Source: Gigaspora margarita (taxonomy: Eukaryota > Glomeromycota > Glomeromycetes > Diversisporales > Gigasporaceae). From it: DNA of 64,000 nucleotides. Both the position numbers and the translations under genes were made by a program. The stretch spans positions 1 to 64,000 of the forward strand of contig WTPW01000157.1 in assembly GCA_009809945.1 (NCBI GenBank), in the 5' to 3' direction. This document shows positions 23,814-36,545 of this stretch, one piece after another; positions within the stretch are counted from its first letter, which is position 1; each line of letters begins with the position of its first letter. Below the pieces are notes generated by a model, which worked only from the letters and a program-made list of their open reading frames with translations, was not told where the DNA came from and ran no database searches.

Positions 23814-24119
23814 CCAAAAATAAGCTACCTTTTTTGGGCCAAAAATTACATGAAAAAACATGAGGTAGCTTATTTTTAAATTGTTAAATTTTTTGAAAAA
23901 TTGAAAAATGAACTAATAAAAAATTGTCCAATTGACATAAAACTTTTACTATAAGTGTATTTTTATGTCCTAAACAAGTTTACTTAATAGCACTTTTGAG
24001 GTTTAATAATAAAATTTGAACATTTATATGTAGCAACTGCTAATGCATTTTTTGAGATTTTTTAAAAAAAGCAGGAGGGTAGCTTATTTTCGGAGTAGCT
24101 TATTTTTGGAAATATACAG
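23814..24119. mobile_element. 306 bp TA-flanked MITE, copy C
   Basis: TA duplications (23812-23813, 24120-24121). Ends CCATATATTCCCAAAAATAA and, reversed, CTGTATATTTCCAAAAATAA. It shares these ends with copies A, B and D but has a different interior. Confidence 0.8.
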
Positions 24120-25048
24120 TATTGGGGTTTCCAAAGTACATCTGTTCATTAAAAATTTCTTCAACTTTGAATTCCAGTTCCAATACTAATTCTTCAAGAA
24201 ATTCTGGAAATAGTAGTACCTTATTTCTTCCTTCAAATTCATTATACACATACAGTTTCCATAATAATATATGGAATATTGTGTATTTTTAGTTGAGGAG
24301 TTAGTAACAACTTTTATGCGGATGTGGATCTCTTCCTTTTGATCATATACAGTCCAATAAATCTTCTATCAATTTCTTAAAAACTCTTCTTGAATCTATT
24401 ACTAGTATGAGATATCATATAGAAAGCTTTACTTGTACTCCTTCTTGTAATTCCTGATCTCTGTGCACTTTATTATAATATTTTGCCTACTTTTTCTGTG
24501 CTGCAACTAACATATCCATAGCTATTTTCATGGTTATGGCCCAATGCTCATATAAGTCATGTACTGCCTTTACTTTAGCCATATTTAATACCTTCACAGC
24601 TATAGTACTAGGAGTGATTATATGATAGTTATAGTCAAGCTGAAACAGAGTGAAGCCAGTTGATACTTGTTGTATATTGTTGTATACAAATTTCACAGCT
24701 GGCAATAGTTGGTCCCAATTATCTTGCTTATAGTTAATATATGCTCACAGTATATCTTCTAATATCATATTAACTCATTCTGTCTGCCCATCCATCTGCA
24801 GGTATGCAACTATAGATATGCACAACTTTGTCCTTTGCAGTTTGAACAATTCTTTTCAAAACTTGCTTACAAACTTTGGGTCTCAATTAGATACAATTTC
24901 ATGTGATATCTATGATTTTTAATAGTTTATGAAAATACAATTTTGCTACTTCTGGTGCAGTGATAGTCAAGCATATAGAAATAAAATGTACTCTTTTGCT
25001 AAATCAGTCAGCTACCACCATAATTGCATCATACCATTTTGCTATAAA

Positions 25049-25573
25049 GGGGCATCTATAAATAATGTTATATACCCTACATAGTAACTCTTGACCCCTC
25101 TAGACTATATAAAAAATTTTTAAAAATCCATATATTTATATATAAAATTTTGCAAAAACTTGGATATATTATGACCAGTAATCCAATCTGGATAATTTTG
25201 GTACTATTCGATTCATCTATATGAGATGAACCCAATAGTACTAAAATAATTTCATCTGAATTACTGAATTAAGAGTTATTCACAAAAACCTATTGATTTT
25301 AAAGTAATTTTATAAGAAAACATAATAACCAATAGTATTTCATTAATAAACCGTGATCCAGTGATCCAAATTAAATGATTTTGGTACTATTCAGATTCTT
25401 TCTGCGAGACAATTTGAATGGTACCAAAATCATCCAATTTGGATCTCTGAATCAAGTTTTAGACAAATTTTTATAAATTAATTACATTATATTTTTTTGA
25501 CCCCCCTATTAATGAAAAATTATTATATTTTGGGGACCCCTCCTCAAATATAACGTTATTTATAGATGCCCCC
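25049..25573. mobile_element. ~525 bp inverted-repeat element in the Gypsy fossil
   Basis: Ends GGGGCATCTATAAATAATGT and, reversed, GGGGCATCTATAAATAACGT. Inside are two looser palindromes built on ..GGTACTATTC..GAATGGTACC.. (25190-25260, 25375-25450), the same kind as at 58120-58560. Superfamily not assigned; a clear duplication was not seen. Confidence 0.75.
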
Positions 25574-25875
25574 TAACTAGTAAATGTGTTATAAAATTCA
25601 TTAAAACTTGCTTCCAAGGCAGTTTCAGAACATTCAATAGTTGTAGTAGTCCTGTGGGTGCCTTGTTTGATGCTTTATTTTTTTGACAACTCCCATAGCT
25701 GTTTATATATTTTTTTATATCCTTTCCCATTCTTTTCCAATAGTATATTTACTATATGTTCAGTCAATTCCTGGATGTCTATTAACATAATGACATTCAT
25801 AAAGTATTCTTACTTTTAATTTTGACATGTGTAATATACACAGTCAGAAATTTTTTGGATTCTCAACATATACAA

Positions 25876-27460
25876 TCTCTATAAGAAAAGTAGTTCAGGT
25901 ATGGTATGGGAAAACAGTATATATGCACAGGATGGTACAGACCAGATAACATGTATAGGCACATTTTATGGAATGGCACAGTTAAAAATGACTCAGATAC
26001 TATGGTAATGGGGTGCTATATTATATTACATCACACAGAATAGCACAGAGTATGATAAGAGCAAAGGATTACAAACAATTTTTTTTAAAAAAAGTTGCAA
26101 TATCTCAAAAATTTACAAGTAAGCCTGCTCTAGTATCTTAAAGAAAAAGATCCTTGCAAGATTTTATATATTTGTAGTTGTTTTAGCTTCTAGATATGTA
26201 CATACTCCAACTATATAGTGGCCTACTATATTATTGTGGACACTTTTTAAAAATTTATTACTCAGAATCAGGTAAATAAAACAGCATGAAATTTATGTCA
26301 CGTGTTTGGTAGATTGCAAAATATAATATACTAAAAATTTGTGTAATTTAATTAGATTTTACAGAAGTTATGCAAAAAAAAACCATAAATATGTTTTTTT
26401 TTCATTTGACCAAAAATCCAAATTCAAAGTTATTTTTTTATATATATTTTTTTTTCTACAAAAAAGAAAATTATTTCTGTTTTAATACTTTATAGGTCCT
26501 CTTTTTGCTTTGATACAAGCAGCAACCCGATCAGGCATACTTGTAATTAGCTTATATTAATACTCAGGTGGTATATCAATCCATGCCTTTTTAGAATGTT
26601 CGGGCCTTTTTGTTTTTTTGCCTCTGCCCCCACCTGACAAAACTCTTGAATAATTTTGTACTACAGATTTGCTGCTCCTAACAGCTGCTGCGATAGTACA
26701 AACTAAATCACTTCACTGGTAGCCATAATTTATTGCATCCCTTTGGTTTTCTGTTAAATCTTTACGACTACCTATTGTTTTGTGAGAAAAAAAAAGGATA
26801 CATATTATTATACCGATCTGTCATACAAATCTAGCCTTTTTTATACTACACAACATTGGCACAATGTCATACTACATATGGGCAAAATTTTAAGCTAATC
26901 TAAAACAAGTACGATCTTTAGTGAATTTTTTAGTAAATCCAAAAAAATCCAAAAATTGATTTTTGGTCAAATCCCAAAATGGAAATTCATTGAATTTCCT
27001 GCATATCTTCCACATGACCTAATGAAATCGTGTAAAATTTTAGTATATTGTACCTTGAGAACTGCTTAAAATATAATATAAATTTTGTGCTATATTTACT
27101 TACCCGAACCTGACTTATAAATTTTTAAAAAGTGTCCACAATAATATGGTAGGCCACTATATTATTTGGTTCTCTTCTAATAAAATGTCTATTGGAAAGT
27201 GGACTATAAATTATATTTATTTACCCATTCCATTTACGTGCCATCATTCTGTCAATTGGCTTAGTAAATTGCTACAAAAGGCACAGATGATTTATATGAT
27301 TTTACATTTAATTGGCATGTGTATATGGATCAATACAGTCTGCTGATTTTGTGCCAACTCAAACTATGCACATACAAACCTGACCCATAGCATGTGCCAC
27401 TTGATCATGTGGCTATACACTATTTTTTTGTGTGATCCCAAACTACTTTTCTTATAGGGA
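25876..27460. mobile_element. inverted-repeat element carrying a nested Tc1-like element
   Basis: Ends TCTCTATAAGAAAAGTAGTT and, reversed, TCCCTATAAGAAAAGTAGTT. Most of its length is the Tc1-like element at 26216-27159; without that it would be about 640 bp. No coding of its own. Confidence 0.65.
26216..27159 (-). mobile_element. Tc1/mariner-type element with internally deleted transposase
   Basis: TA on both sides (26214-26215, 27160-27161). Long inverted ends from TAGTGGCCTACTATATTATT and, reversed, TAGTGGCCTACCATATTATT, running through GTGGACACTTTTTAAAAATTT. On the minus strand about 26785-26480 reads as Tc1-like transposase ends: an N-terminal helix-turn-helix part (RKDLTENQRDAINYGYQ, VVQNYSRVLSG) directly followed by the family's C-terminal end (WIDIPPEY, KLITSMPDRVAACIKAKRGP). 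The DDE catalytic middle is missing, so it is a non-autonomous deletion derivative. The remaining reading frame also has stops. Confidence 0.85.
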
Positions 27461-28749
27461 ATAACTTATTTTCTTCTAGTTGATATTGACCTAATTGTTG
27501 TTTTAATTGTTTTGTCCTCTCCCCTTCTGGTTTATTTAAAGCAGCAATTATCTTTGTCAAATATTTATCTTTGCTATATTCTTCCTAAATAGTTGCATGA
27601 AATTCAGGATCCATATGTATGGTCAACATTGCATTAACTTTGGCTTCTGAGAGAGTGCATCTGCTACTATATTATCTTTTCCTATAATTTCTCTACCTAC
27701 CTAGCTTGTCTTCATAACAACTTCGCTTAAGAGTTAATAAATTTGAGCAAAGCATAGTCAGTAACATTTGTAAAGGCTTGTCCTTCCAAATACACCTTCC
27801 ATACTTTTAGTATATAAATAACAGCTAAAAGCTCTTTTTTTATGGATTGGATAATTTATTTCAGCAGGTATCATTTTCCTAGATTTATATTTCACAGGTT
27901 GCTTACCATTTTCTTGGTCTTGACTTAACATGGCACTGATTGCAAAATTAGATGCATTAGTTGATACCTCAAATAGTTTTTTACGATCAGGTATTGCCAA
28001 TACTGGGTACCCATAAGTGCTTTTTTTAATTCAACAAATGCTTGCTCTTGTTTAGCTTTTTACTTATATAGTTGATTTTTATGCAAAAGGCTTGTAAGAG
28101 GTGCAGCTATTTTAGAACTACTAGGTATAAATTTTCTATAAAAATTTACTAGCCCTAAAAACAAATGAAGCTCATAGATGTTTTTAGGTATGGTCCAAGT
28201 TCTTATAGCTTCTAATTTCTTTGGATCAGTTGCAAGTCCCTCTGATGTTACAATATATCCTAAGAATTCAATGCTGTCCTTCCCAAATTCACACTTTTTT
28301 ATTTTCTATTCAGTTGATACTTTTGAAGTTTTTTTAGTACCCAACTCACATGCTGCATGTACTCTTCTTGCAACCTACTATACACCAAAATATTGTCAAA
28401 ATAAACTATTACAAATTTGTTTAAGAAGTTCTGAAAACATTATTCATTAGATGCATAAAAGATACTAGGGCATTTGTCAATCCAAATAGTATTACAAGAA
28501 ATTTGTAGTAGCTATTTCATGTTCGAAATGCTGTTTTTGAAATATCTTCTTTCTTGATACAAGTGATATTCAGAACATAAAACAATTTTACCAAAATATT
28601 TTGCACCCTTAAGCTGGTCTAATAAAATATCAATATGAAAAAGTGAGTACTAATTTTGATTGTTATCTTGTTTAATACTCTATAGTCTACACGCATATGA
28701 AGAGATCCATCCTTTTTTGCTACAAACAACACTAGGGTTCTATAAGGTA

Positions 28750-29130
28750 CTTTACAAAAATCTGACAATTTTGAGATATGTAATTATTAGCCAAATATAG
28801 CAATAAAAAGCACATTATTGACACTAAATTAGTTATTTTAATAATTTATTACAAAATTACTTCATATTAGCACTATTAACTATCTAATATATAAGTTAAA
28901 TATTGGTAATTTTTAGACCTTTATTTGTACTAAACTATTGTAATTATATTGCCAATATTTGCATTTTATTATCACAATAATTGGCAATTATATTCATAAG
29001 ATTAAATTATAATAATAAAATACTAAAAAAANANCTATTTTGGCAAAAATTTTGTATTTAATAGTGCATTATTAGCACTATTAAGTGGCTTATTTTTTAG
29101 CAAATCAAAATTTGGCACTTTTTTGTAAAG
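28750..29130. mobile_element. 381 bp TA-flanked MITE in the Gypsy RT region
   Basis: TA at 28748-28749 and 29131-29132; ends CTTTACAAAAATCTGACAAT and, reversed, CTTTACAAAAAAGTGCCAAA. Internal TAATAGTGCTAATAATGC palindrome. Two unread bases near 29032. Confidence 0.7.
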
Positions 29131-30944
29131 TAATAAACTAGAGCAGATTATTTCTTCTTAATATTTTTAGTTAACTGTTTCTTTAATTATTTTAATTTAT
29201 AAAACAATAGCCTATAGATGGGACTGAATGGTGGTACCACATCTTTTTGCAACAAAATTTTATGGTCAACATTTTGACTTGATGGCAATTCATTTAGTAG
29301 GTCCTTAGAAAACATTCTAATACTTGTTAACTATATTTTCCAAGAACTTAGGTACTTTTATTTTCTCTTCACTTTCTGTTTTTAATTTTGTTGTGGCCAT
29401 TATTATGAACAATTCTGCTTTTTGTTTAATATCTTTATTTATCTGATGTCTCAATACCATTGTTGTAGTGAGTTGCACTTTTTTTCTATTGGCTCTAGCA
29501 TTAATTTTGTAGGCCTTATTTTTCTTCTACAATAAAACTTTATTTTTTTTCCACTTAATTTAAGAATTATAATTGTACAATCAAGGCTTTTCCAAGATTA
29601 TATTATACTTTTGCAAAAGTAAAACTTACATCCACAATTTGGTTCTTTTCAAGAATACATTTGTATCAGAACATTTGACACATATCCACTTGATATACAA
29701 GAGGTTCTGTCTACTAATTCTATAGTGAACTTTTCTTGTTTTCTTCTTTAACCATCAATTGATATTTTTTCACAAATTGTTCATTAATAAATCTTTCAAA
29801 GTACCAGAATCTATCAAGATCAAAGCATCTTTCTCATAAACTTTGCCTTCTACTTGTAAGAGATTTTCTCTTATTTCATTAACTAAACTCAGTTCTATAA
29901 TACTCACTTGTTTGGTCTTGTTATTTATATTCATCAATATGCCAAGATCTGATTTAGGTCTGTTAGAGCACCTTTTTGCTATATGGCCTTTTTGTTCACA
30001 TCTAAAACACAATCCTTCTGCCTATACTTCTTCTTTTTATTATAATTGTCCTTATTTTGAGAAAAGTTTCTTTTATCTTTATACTCTTGAAACTTTTTTG
30101 CTTTTGTCTTATTGAGTTCTATCAGTATGACATTGCTATTTTCTGAATTACTTAGTTTCGGTATACTACTTTTGGCTTTGTCTATTATATAGTGTTTTGT
30201 CCCAATAATACTGTACATTGCCAAATCATATATAGTAGCTATATGAACTGCTTCTTCTAGACTTTTGAGTGAACAATAGTTCACTTTGGCCTTTGTAGCA
30301 GTCTTTAACCCTTCTGAAAGTATAAGATTTTATCAGTTTTATCTATTTTTTCTAATTGTCCAAGAATCTTTCTAAATCTTGAGGTATATTCAAATACTGT
30401 TGAGGTTTGCTTTATATTCCTAAGTTGTCATCTTAAATACTGTTGGTGCTGTGGAAATTGAAATGCCTTTCAGATTTCTTTACTAAAATTGTTCCATTTT
30501 TCAACAGCTTTTGTGTATTATCTGCTTGTATCATATTCAGATACCACTAAAGTGCTGCATTTTTCAACCCTATCATAATATAATGAAGATGTTCTTTATC
30601 TTTAATCTTTGTGTCTTGAAAAATAAGTTGACTTGGAGCAACTATGTTATAACATTTTCATCTTTTTTTTGCAAAACATTAGTAATTGAACCAAAAGCCT
30701 TTCACTTCTAAAGGTATGCACATGGCATCAACTTACCATTAGACCCAACTACTATTGCTATCCTTGCAATATCTGGGTGAGCTAACCATTGATGGCATCC
30801 TGTTTGTATAAAAATTTATCAACAAATTTATTGAATTGCTGTTATATTATGGCTTAGAAATTTTTTCAAAATCGTCAATATGTCTTTCTGGATAATGTTA
30901 GCTTTTATTTTTATATTTGTATAACTATAACCATTACTACCAAA

Positions 30945-31299
30945 TGTAACTGGTGGATGTGCTTTTATTATATAAAAAAACAAGTAGCTTTTTTCTTTAT
31001 TATATTAATTGCTTGCTATATGTACACTGACTTTTACTAACTATATAAGTATGACTATATTTATTATACAAATTATTAACTAATTACTTATCATACCCTG
31101 TGCAGTTGTACTGTCTAATTACTTATTTATTGACATTCAATCATGATCAATGATTATAATGCATATGCAGGATAATACTAATTATTACTTTGCTTATTTC
31201 AAGTTATAATTGATCATTACTCTATTTGTAGACCAATATCCCATCAATATACCCAATTGGTTATTGATCAGTCACCAAAGTGCAACTTGACTTGTTACA
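30945..31299 (-). repeat. Gypsy 5' LTR
   Basis: 355 bp, TGTAACTGGTGGATGTGC .. GACTTGTTACA, with TG..CA ends. It lies upstream of the Gag region when read on the minus strand. Confidence 0.9.
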
Positions 31300-31836
31300 A
31301 AGAATATAGATTATTTTTAATAGTGATTATGTTGTAATCATTTGAAATCAGATAATTAACCAATCAGAATTGTAAATAACATAGATTTGACCAATTAGAA
31401 TTAGCAATTTTTATGCTATCTAAGCCTGTTATAACTACTACATATTTTGGTTTTAGTCTAAAAATTTTTTTTCCATTATCCATTTATTCACCTATTACAA
31501 TCTCTTTAAGATATTTATTTATCCACTTCACTAGCTTCTGGGTATTTGTTCTGTACTTTCATTTAGTGTTTTAAAAGCTAGTTCCTATATCAGTTAAAGA
31601 TTTTGATATCTTTATTCATTTATCCTTCTTTTTTAGCTTGACTTGTTTATCTAAATTGTGAGACCTAAAGTTTTTTTCCAATTATTCATAACTGTACATT
31701 TGTTTGCCCGGATTTTCTTTTTAAAAAAAGTGAGCCATTTGTCCAAAAATTGTGTTAGCACCTATAGGCTATTATGCTCTGAGAGCTCTTTATCCTTTAG
31801 CTTGATTTTTATATTCTGATTTATTAAACCTTTTGC

Positions 31837-32116
31837 TAGTGTTGTTATAGGACAGCTTTGAACAAAGATTTGGACAATTTTGAACAATTTTGAACAATTA
31901 AATAAAGTAAAATTACTTAAAATTTTATTAAGATAATCTATTTTAATTTTAACTTAAATGTGTTTATTGTTTAAAAAAATATATAGTTATATATTTTTTA
32001 GATAGATTTATTAATTATTAAAGCATGGTCAAGCTTTGGACAATCTTGGAAATTTGGACAATTTTGGATGTAAACAAGCTAAAAAAAACTGTGGACAGCC
32101 AAAATGTACAATACTG
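31837..32116. mobile_element. hAT-type MITE, family CAATGTTG, copy 2 (inverted)
   Basis: Ends TAGTGTTG and CAATACTG; flanks CCTTTTGC and TCTTTTGC, 7 of 8 identical. The interior is the reverse of 18549-18829. It sits in the LINE C-terminal region. Confidence 0.78.
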
Positions 32117-32489
32117 TCTTTTGCTATTAACTTGCAATAGTCATTGTTGTTTTCTTTGTTTGGTTGTAGCAAGATTTTCTTCAACTTTTAAGTAAAGATC
32201 ACTATATTTTTCTCATTATTTAGCTTCATTCAAATCTACTTGACTAGTGACACTTAGTGTTCCGAAATTGGGTTCAGTTCGGTTCTGGTTCAGTTTGGAT
32301 TTGGTCAAACCTGAACCTGAACTTAAAATTTTGCAGATCTTTGAACCCAAATCCGAACTGAACCTAGAATTAATGAACCCAAACCAAACTCGAACTTGAA
32401 ATATTTGTTCAGTCTGAGTTCAGTTTGAAGTTCACGAACAGGTTCAGGTTCAGATAATAATTAAACCAAAAAACTAGAGTAGAATAGAT

Positions 32490-32780
32490 AAGACCATAGA
32501 GATTGAATTCAAACATGATATGACTGATAGCTTGGTCAAATCGATCATGATCAATCATGAAATTTTTTGTTCAATCATGATTGATCAAACTTAATGATCG
32601 ATCATAGCCTTTGATCAATCATAATCGATCAAAGGCTATAATCAATCATAAAGTTTAATCGATTACAATTAGAGATTCAAACTTGATATAATTGATTTCA
32701 AAAGTTAGTTTGATCAATTATAATTTTTTGATCAATTAATGATCATAACCTTTAATCAATCATGATGCATAACCAATGTA
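32490..32780. repeat. GATCAATCATGA palindrome cluster
   Basis: Overlapping TGATCAATCATGA, TCGATCAAAGGC and TTAATCAATCAT words in both orientations over nearly 300 bp, unusually dense in GATC. Non-coding. Confidence 0.75.
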
Positions 32781-33709
32781 TTGCACAAAAATTTCTTGCA
32801 ATTCTATCAACTTCAGTTTCTTGTGAATGTCTTTTTTCTTAATGCAGAAATGTAATGACTAAAAAAAAACTCAATTGTCACCACAAATATTTAGTAAATT
32901 AGTTTTTTGTCATACAACCAAAAACAATACAATACAATGTTTCTGAATATTAACTAAGGAATGGGTTACTAATGGGCTGTATAGTTTTGAGAGATTATGA
33001 AATGTAGAAATTTTATAATAAATACTGAATACAGCAAACTCTATGAAAAATCCATTCTTTGTTGATTATATCTTCCTCTTCTGTGTTTTCTAATTGCTTT
33101 AGACTCTCGTTAGCTTTTTTTTATAAAATAGATTGTTAAGATTCTTAACGATCTATTTTTAAATTATTAAAATTCTTAATGATCTAAAATAGATCGTTAA
33201 GATTCTTAACGATCTATTTTAGATCATTAAAAATAGATTGTTAAGAATCTTAATGATCTATTTAGATTATTAAAAATAAATTGTTAAATATCTTATTGAT
33301 CTAAAATAGATCGTTAAGATTCTTAACAATCTATTTTTAAATTATTAAAATTCTTAATGATCTAAAATAGATCATTAAGATTCTTAACAATCTATTTTTA
33401 AATTATTAAAACTCTTAATGATCTAAAATAGATTGTTAAGATTCTTAATGATCTATTTTAGATCATTAAATATATATTGTTAAGAATCTTAATAATCTAA
33501 AATAGATCGTTAAGATTCTTAATGATCTATTTTTAAATCATTAAAATTCTTAATAATCTAAAATAGATCATTAAGAATCTTAACAAATTTTAATAATTTA
33601 AAAATAGATTGTTAAGATTCTTAACGATCTATTTTATATTATTAAGATTCTTAATGATCTAAAATAGATTGTTAAGATTCTTAACGATCTATTTTAGATC
33701 ATTAAAAAT

Positions 33710-34801
33710 TAGGGATGCTTATCCTGTTTAAACTGGTCAATTTGTGCTCGAAAATTTGCTAAACACTGATTCAAAGCACACATGTCTCAAACTCTGATTA
33801 CACAAATTTACTAATAATTATGCTTGCTAAACATGTTAATCCAAAGCAATATTATTACTATTTATTAAATATATGATATGAACTTTGCTATTTATTACTG
33901 TAAATACATGAAAAATATTATATTATTTATTTTATTGCATCTATTATTTATTAATTTATTGACCTTCCATGCTATCAATAATACCTGATTCATACCAAGT
34001 TTTTAAGTAAAAGCTTGCGCATTTTCTTCTGATAGACAGTTGTATATTGAATTAATTGTAGTTTTTGCTTTAGAAAATGTTACTTTGCTGGAGACATTGT
34101 ACTTCGTACTTCATAATATAAATTTAAAAAATGCTTTGTATGACAAACTGTCATGATGAAAGTAAATAACATGGTATTATTTATTAATAAATAGTTAAAG
34201 ATCTTTGTTTTCAGCAATGGAAAATGTTTAAAGAGATAGGTTTATTTGCAAAATTGGATCAGTGCTTTATGGTTCAACATTTGACTTGATGGCAACATTT
34301 AGTTCATTCTACCTTCCTGGGTAATTTTGATCCGTATCCATGTAATAAGATTTCATACAATGCTTGTAATATCGTTTGCCACCAGTTTCAAGAAGTTCAT
34401 CCCAAAAGGGATCCTTCTTTAATCATTTTGAAGAATAGTTTGCTATTTCTTTGAGTATATCTGATGCTAATTTGGTTTGAGACATTGAACTTAAAAGGTA
34501 GTAAATTCATTGAATTAATAAGTTGTTCAGGTATGGTTTTTACTTCATCGTACAAAGTTCAAATAAAAAAACCTCATTAATGTTCATCATTATCACACAT
34601 AGAACTTTTAGATTAAATGAATAGTATAATCATAATCATGCAATAAGAAACTTTTTGCTCATCAAATCGATTTTAGACTTAAATTTAAGCATGATGAGTT
34701 TAAATATAATAATCAAAATCATATGACTACAAAATTCGAGTTTAACTAGTTTGGTTTCAAACAGGGCTGAACTGAGTTTGAAGAATAGAATAACATCCCT
34801 A
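33710..34801. mobile_element. 1.1 kb hAT-type element in the palindrome array
   Basis: Ends TAGGGATG (perfect for 8 bp, then imperfect) and a perfect 8 bp target duplication TTAAAAAT (33702-33709, 34802-34809). On the minus strand near 34420-34330 a short stretch reads WDELLETGGKRYYKHCMKSY, possibly a remnant of an N-terminal finger region, but this is weak. Otherwise non-coding. Confidence 0.88.
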
Positions 34802-35093
34802 TTAAAAATAGATTATTAAGATTCTTAACAATCTATTTGTAAATCATTAAAATTCTTAATGATCTAAAATAGATCGTTAAAATTCTTAATGATCTATTTT
34901 AGATCATTAATGATTTAAAAATAGATCGTTAAGAATCTTAATGATCTAAAATAGATCGTTAAGATTTTTAATGATCTATTTTTAAATCATTAAGATTCTT
35001 AATGATCTAAAATAGATTGTTAAGATTCTTAATGATCTATTTTTAAATTATTAAGATTCTTAATAATCTAAAATAGATCGTTAAGATTCTTAA

Positions 35094-36525
35094 TAGAGTT
35101 TGGATCCGGTTTATAAAATCCGGATATATCTGGATATAAAAAGGATATCAGATATTATTTTTTGTAAAGAGTATATAAATCTGGTTTTTAATTTTAAACC
35201 TTTACAAATCTGATTTTTATCTGGATGTAGTAATAATAATAATAAGTGCGTTAATTAAATCGAGAATTTAAAAGCATGTGTAAAATTTTAATAATAAGTA
35301 ATAATAACATCATTTTCGTTATGGACATTGATAAATCACACCACTAGTGTATGAAATTTGTGTGACCATTTTATTTAATTTGTATCTAAACCAAATACAG
35401 ATTGAGTGGGAATATCATAAATGTACCGTATTAACTGAAGCTATATTTCAATTCTGGGCGTATTAAATGTTGCANGCATGTTTCTTATAATTGGAATAGT
35501 CCNGTCTGATATACNNGGAGATAACCGTAANCAGTTGTTATGNGGCTTAGCNCTGGCTGGTGGTTTCCCGCCTGCATTGCATAATGCAGGCCNGCCATCA
35601 GTATGAACATGTGATATATATATCTATATTTTACCTTAATATATAAGGTGTGCTTAAACATGTGATATTGATATTTGCTTATATAGCAGTTGAGTTTAAC
35701 TTATACGGGGTCCCCAAAATTCCGAGTAGGGATACATCGGAGTGCATTGGAATCATGGTCGGCGGGATCGGAATCGATCAATTTTGTCCAAAGATCATAA
35801 AAAAAATTTTACTAGATCTGACGCATCCGACCCAAAATTTTGGGACATCCCTGTAAAATCGTTAAGTTTGTTGCGTTTGTGTGGCTTAACGCTGACCACC
35901 TGCATAATGTTGACTGGCCGTCAGTATAAACACATTATATTGATATTATGAGAATGGCCAGATTCTTTTGGGAGGGAGGGTTGGGTCGAAATTGTGGTCT
36001 GTCGCAGTTGAGNGAGCAATCGTTGGCGTAAGGCCAGTTTGCATTTCCCATTTGTTCTCATTGTCGCCTTTATCAAGTTAGTGATTACTGTTTATGGAAA
36101 GTTATTCAAATCATACTCACCTCCTTTGATTATCTGGACCGGACTTGTTCTGGTTGATGGTTCCACGATGCGCATCAACATGCTTAGCACCTTTTCGATC
36201 TGTTGACTTTACGTCAACTCGAATAAATTTAACGTTGTTATTGTTGCTGATTTCCTGTGATATTGCATGTGATAAAGTTAGTATAGTAACGTGAAACAAT
36301 GCATTTAAAGAAATTAAAAAAAAAATGCTACTTAGCATAATATTAAATTATGCAAATGCGATAGTATGAAACTCTTTTCTTCGTTAATTAGCAATTAAAA
36401 ACTGGATAAAAAACAGATTTACAAACCAGATATCTTAATAAATATCTGTTTACAAATCCGAATTAGAAAATATTAAACAGGATGTATATCCGGATATCCG
36501 GTTAAATATCCGGATCCAAACTCTA
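35094..36525. mobile_element. 1.4 kb hAT-type element with G+C-richer cargo
   Basis: Perfect 16 bp inverted ends TAGAGTTTGGATCCGG and a perfect 8 bp duplication ATTCTTAA (35086-35093, 36526-36533). Subterminal GGATATCCGG palindromes. The interior is richer in G+C and includes a diverged direct duplication (about 35545-35610 and 35880-35945: GGCTTAGC..CTGCATAATG..GCCATCAGTAT) and a smaller inverted repeat at about 35706-35855 (GGGGTCCCCAAAATT / AATTTTGGGACATCCCTG). Several unread bases at 35475-35594. Confidence 0.9.
36117..36338 (-). CDS. 73-codon frame with signal-peptide-like start, possible captured exon
   Basis: Not recognised. Residues 1-25 (MLSSIFFLISLNALFHVTIL...SHA) look like a secretion signal with an A-x-A-like end; the rest is polar (VKFIRVDVKSTDRKG, NQNKSGPDNQRR). 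The frame closes just where a good splice donor appears (AAAGGAG|GTGAGTATG), so the apparent stop may lie in an intron. It sits wholly inside the hAT-type element at 35094-36525, opposite to no other gene, with base composition richer in G+C than the flanks. It could equally be a chance frame, since the hydrophobic start is encoded by a T/A-rich run. Confidence 0.25.
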   Translation of the reverse strand: MLSSIFFLISLNALFHVTILTLSHAISQEISNNNNVKFIRVDVKSTDRKGAKHVDAHRGTINQNKSGPDNQRR

Positions 36526-36545
36526 ATTCTTAATGATCTATATTA

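Larger units (their letters stand above)
22992..31299 (-). mobile_element. Ty3/Gypsy LTR retrotransposon fossil with later insertions
   Basis: Two direct LTRs (30945-31299 and 22992-23662) enclose a minus-strand coding region in the order Gag zinc knuckle (CFRCEQKGHIAKRC, about 29.97 kb), protease (ILIDSG, about 29.8 kb), reverse transcriptase (about 28.1-28.8 kb), RNase H (about 27.8-28.0 kb) and integrase (about 24.5-25.0 kb). Protease-RT-RNase H-integrase is Metaviridae order. The coding region is heavily broken, with well over ten breaks. The LTRs differ at roughly one position in eight by eye, so it is old. DNA elements have inserted at 23218, 23814, 25049, 25876, 26216 and 28750. Immediate flanks (ATGAA, AAGAA) are at best an imperfect target duplication. 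Confidence 0.9.
33118..36545. repeat. ~33 bp palindromic repeat array (TAAGATTCTTAACGATCTATTTTA), interrupted
   Basis: Many head-to-tail units alternate AATAGATCGTTAAGATTC and TTAACGATCTATTTTAGATC; because each unit is itself palindromic the array can form nested hairpins. Array DNA covers 33118-33709, 34802-35093 and 36526-36545. The gaps are exactly the hAT-type elements at 33710-34801 and 35094-36525, whose 8 bp duplications are pieces of the array unit (TTAAAAAT, ATTCTTAA). Confidence 0.9.

Noticed and set aside
22987-31304. Clean 5 bp target duplication of the Gypsy fossil
   Set aside because: ATGAA and AAGAA agree only in part; too weak to claim.
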